From assembly GCA_035296085.1 (NCBI GenBank), contig DATHBP010000004.1, forward strand, positions 1-7,590: a stretch of DNA of 7,590 nucleotides, given 5' to 3'. The translations under genes and the position numbers were made by a program. Origin of the DNA: DATHBP01 sp035296085. Lineage in GTDB: Bacteria; Actinomycetota; Actinomycetes; Propionibacteriales; Nocardioidaceae. Below the pieces are notes generated by a model. It was not told the origin of the DNA, searched no databases, and worked only from the letters and a program-made list of their open reading frames with translations. This document shows positions 6,182 through 7,590 of this stretch, piece after piece. How positions within the stretch are numbered: the stretch's first letter is position 1; each line of letters opens with the position of its first letter.

Positions 6182-7590
6182 TCAGCCTTCTCGTCCCCGA
6201 GCCGTTGCGACGAGCAGCTGCCCGAGCGCGATCCCGCCGTCGTTGGGTGGCAGCCGGTGCGGGATCAGCACCGTGAAGCCGTCGCGGACCAGGCTGCGCC
6301 GGGTGGAGCTCAGCAGCAGCACATTCTGGAAGACCCCGCCGCCGAGGGCGACCGTGCCCAGCCCGAGCTCCTCCCGCGCGCGGCGGGCGGTCTCGACCAC
6401 GAGCGCGACGACCCCGGCGTGGAAGCGTGAGCCGATGACGCCTGCCGGCGTGCCGCCGCGGATGTCCTCGACGACGGAACGTACGACCGGCGCTGAGTCG
6501 GCGACCAGCGCCGCGGAACCGTCGTCGACCGGCGGCTCACCCGGCCGTAAGTCGAATGCGTAGCCGAGCTCGCCGACGGGCAGCTCAGAGGAGAGTCCCT
6601 CGAGCTCGATGGCAGCCTCCGCCTCGTAGTCGGCAACCTGGCGTACGCCGGCGAGCGACGCGACCGCGTCGAACAGCCGGCCCATGCTGGACGTGGGTAC
6701 GCACCCGAACCCGCTGGCCAGCTGGTGCGCCAGCACCCCGAGCTCGCCGGGCCGGGCGGCGGCCACCGGAGCGAGTTCGGCGTCCCAGGGGACACCGGCC
6801 GCATGCAGATGGGCGAGCGCCATCCGGTAGGGCCGGTCGACGGTGGCGTCGCCGCCGGGCAGCGGCACGTAGCCCAGGTGCGCGTAACGACGGAACCCCG
6901 CGTAACCGGCGACGAGGACCTCCCCGCCCCAGATCGCGCCGTCGGTGCCGTAGCCGGTGCCGTCGAACGCAAACCCGATGACCGGCTCGCCTGCGTCGTA
7001 CCCGTGCTCGGCGAGCACCGCCGCGATGTGGGCGTGGTGGTGCTGCACTGCCTGCAGCGGACGTCCAGCTGTGGCGGTGCCCGCCCAGGCGGTCGAGCGA
7101 TACCCGGGGTGTGCGTCGGCGACGAGGTGCTCTGGGTGCACGCCGGTCAGCTCCTCGAGGTGACGTTCGGTCGATGTGAACGCCTCGAGCGTCGCGAGGT
7201 CGTCCATGTCGCCGACGTGCTGGCTCACCCACGCGTAGCGGTCCTCCGCGACGCAGCAGGTGTTCTTCAGGTCGGCCCCGACCGCCAGCGTCGGCGCCAC
7301 CGACACCGGCAGGGCCACCGGCAGTGGGGCGTAGCCGCGCGAGCGGCGCAGCGGCAGCTCGGCACCGTCGACGACCCGGGCCACCGAGTCGTCGCACGGC
7401 ACGGCGATGGGCCGGTCGTTGCGCAGCCAACCGTCGACGAGCGGCGCCAACTTCTCGAGCGCGTCGCCGTCGCGGTAGGCGATGGGCTCGCCGCCGAGGT
7501 TGCCCGACGTCATCACCAGCACCGGTGGGGACGGGGCATCACCGGGCAGCCCGAGTAACAGCGTGTGGAGCGGTGTGTAGGGCAGCAGCA
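6182..7590 (-). CDS. hypF: Carbamoyltransferase HypF, C-terminal part (5' end outside window)
   Basis: The frame is open to the right edge, giving 468 residues; full HypF has about 750, so the N-terminal acylphosphatase domain, the zinc-finger region and part of the YrdC-like domain lie outside. The window starts in the YrdC-like domain at LLPYTPLH, then VLVMTSGNLGGEPI, DRPIAVPCDDSVAR and LRRSRGYAPLP. The Kae1-like carbamoyl-transfer domain follows: VGADLKNTCC, SQHVGDMDD, ADAHPGY, metal-binding HHHAH (about 7028-7043), DGTGYGTDGAIWGGE (about 6920-6965), GGGVFQN and PPNDGGIALGQ near the C-terminus. HypF makes carbamoyl-adenylate from carbamoyl phosphate and ATP and transfers the carbamoyl group to the HypE C-terminal Cys. 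It is the first gene of this hyp block visible here. The GTG at 7520-7522 lies inside the conserved LVMTSGN motif and is not the start. One TTA leucine codon occurs at 7556-7558. Confidence 0.96.
   Translation of the reverse strand, partial: LLPYTPLHTLLLGLPGDAPSPPVLVMTSGNLGGEPIAYRDGDALEKLAPLVDGWLRNDRPIAVPCDDSVARVVDGAELPLRRSRGYAPLPVALPVSVAPTLAVGADLKNTCCVAEDRYAWVSQHVGDMDDLATLEAFTSTERHLEELTGVHPEHLVADAHPGYRSTAWAGTATAGRPLQAVQHHHAHIAAVLAEHGYDAGEPVIGFAFDGTGYGTDGAIWGGEVLVAGYAGFRRYAHLGYVPLPGGDATVDRPYRMALAHLHAAGVPWDAELAPVAAARPGELGVLAHQLASGFGCVPTSSMGRLFDAVASLAGVRQVADYEAEAAIELEGLSSELPVGELGYAFDLRPGEPPVDDGSAALVADSAPVVRSVVEDIRGGTPAGVIGSRFHAGVVALVVETARRAREELGLGTVALGGGVFQNVLLLSSTRRSLVRDGFTVLIPHRLPPNDGGIALGQLLVATARGREG

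Noticed and set aside
7520..7522. GTG at 7520-7522 as the start of a short HypF
   Set aside because: It falls within the conserved LVMTSGN motif, and the frame continues upstream to the edge with further HypF-like sequence (LLPYTPLH), so the gene is cut by the window, not truncated.
6725..7558. Plus-strand open frame of 277 codons opposite hypF
   Set aside because: The minus strand carries an unbroken set of HypF motifs here; the plus frame is a mirror artefact of codon bias.

Overview
This is a GC-rich, densely packed bacterial window with strong third-position G/C bias and GTG as well as ATG starts. The protein sequences look actinobacterial, but the genus cannot be fixed from this piece. 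The window holds two convergent gene blocks, both running off the ends. There is no rRNA, tRNA, insertion sequence, phage gene or CRISPR array, and no gene-free stretch longer than about 70 bases.

Left block, plus strand (1-2884): the 3' part of etfB, then etfA overlapping it by four bases (GTGA), then after a 71-base gap a FAD/NAD-dependent disulfide oxidoreductase of the lipoamide dehydrogenase / mercuric reductase superfamily. The two ETF subunits form the soluble flavoprotein that passes electrons from acyl-CoA and similar dehydrogenases to an ETF:quinone oxidoreductase. The third gene keeps the CxxxxC redox disulfide but has lost the C-terminal His-Glu dyad of true lipoamide dehydrogenases, so its substrate is open.

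Right block, minus strand (7590-2953, read right to left): the C-terminal part of hypF, then complete hypC, hypD and hypE, then a 242-residue protein of unknown function. The spacing is operon-like: 13 bases with a strong Shine-Dalgarno, a 4-base overlap, an 8-base overlap, and a directly abutting TGA|ATG. HypF, HypE, HypC and HypD are the machine that makes the Fe(CN)2CO group of [NiFe]-hydrogenases. HypF moves a carbamoyl group onto the C-terminal Cys of HypE, HypE dehydrates it to thiocyanate, and the HypC-HypD complex carries the iron that receives cyanide. The organism therefore very probably makes a [NiFe]-hydrogenase. The structural genes and the nickel-insertion genes hypA and hypB are not in this window.

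The blocks meet tail to tail at 2885-2952. A long imperfect hairpin (2913-2975) covers that junction and the end of the minus-strand gene, and is a candidate shared terminator. The least explained items are the unknown protein at the end of the hyp operon, which sits in frame right after the functionally essential C-terminal Cys of HypE, and the atypical disulfide reductase.
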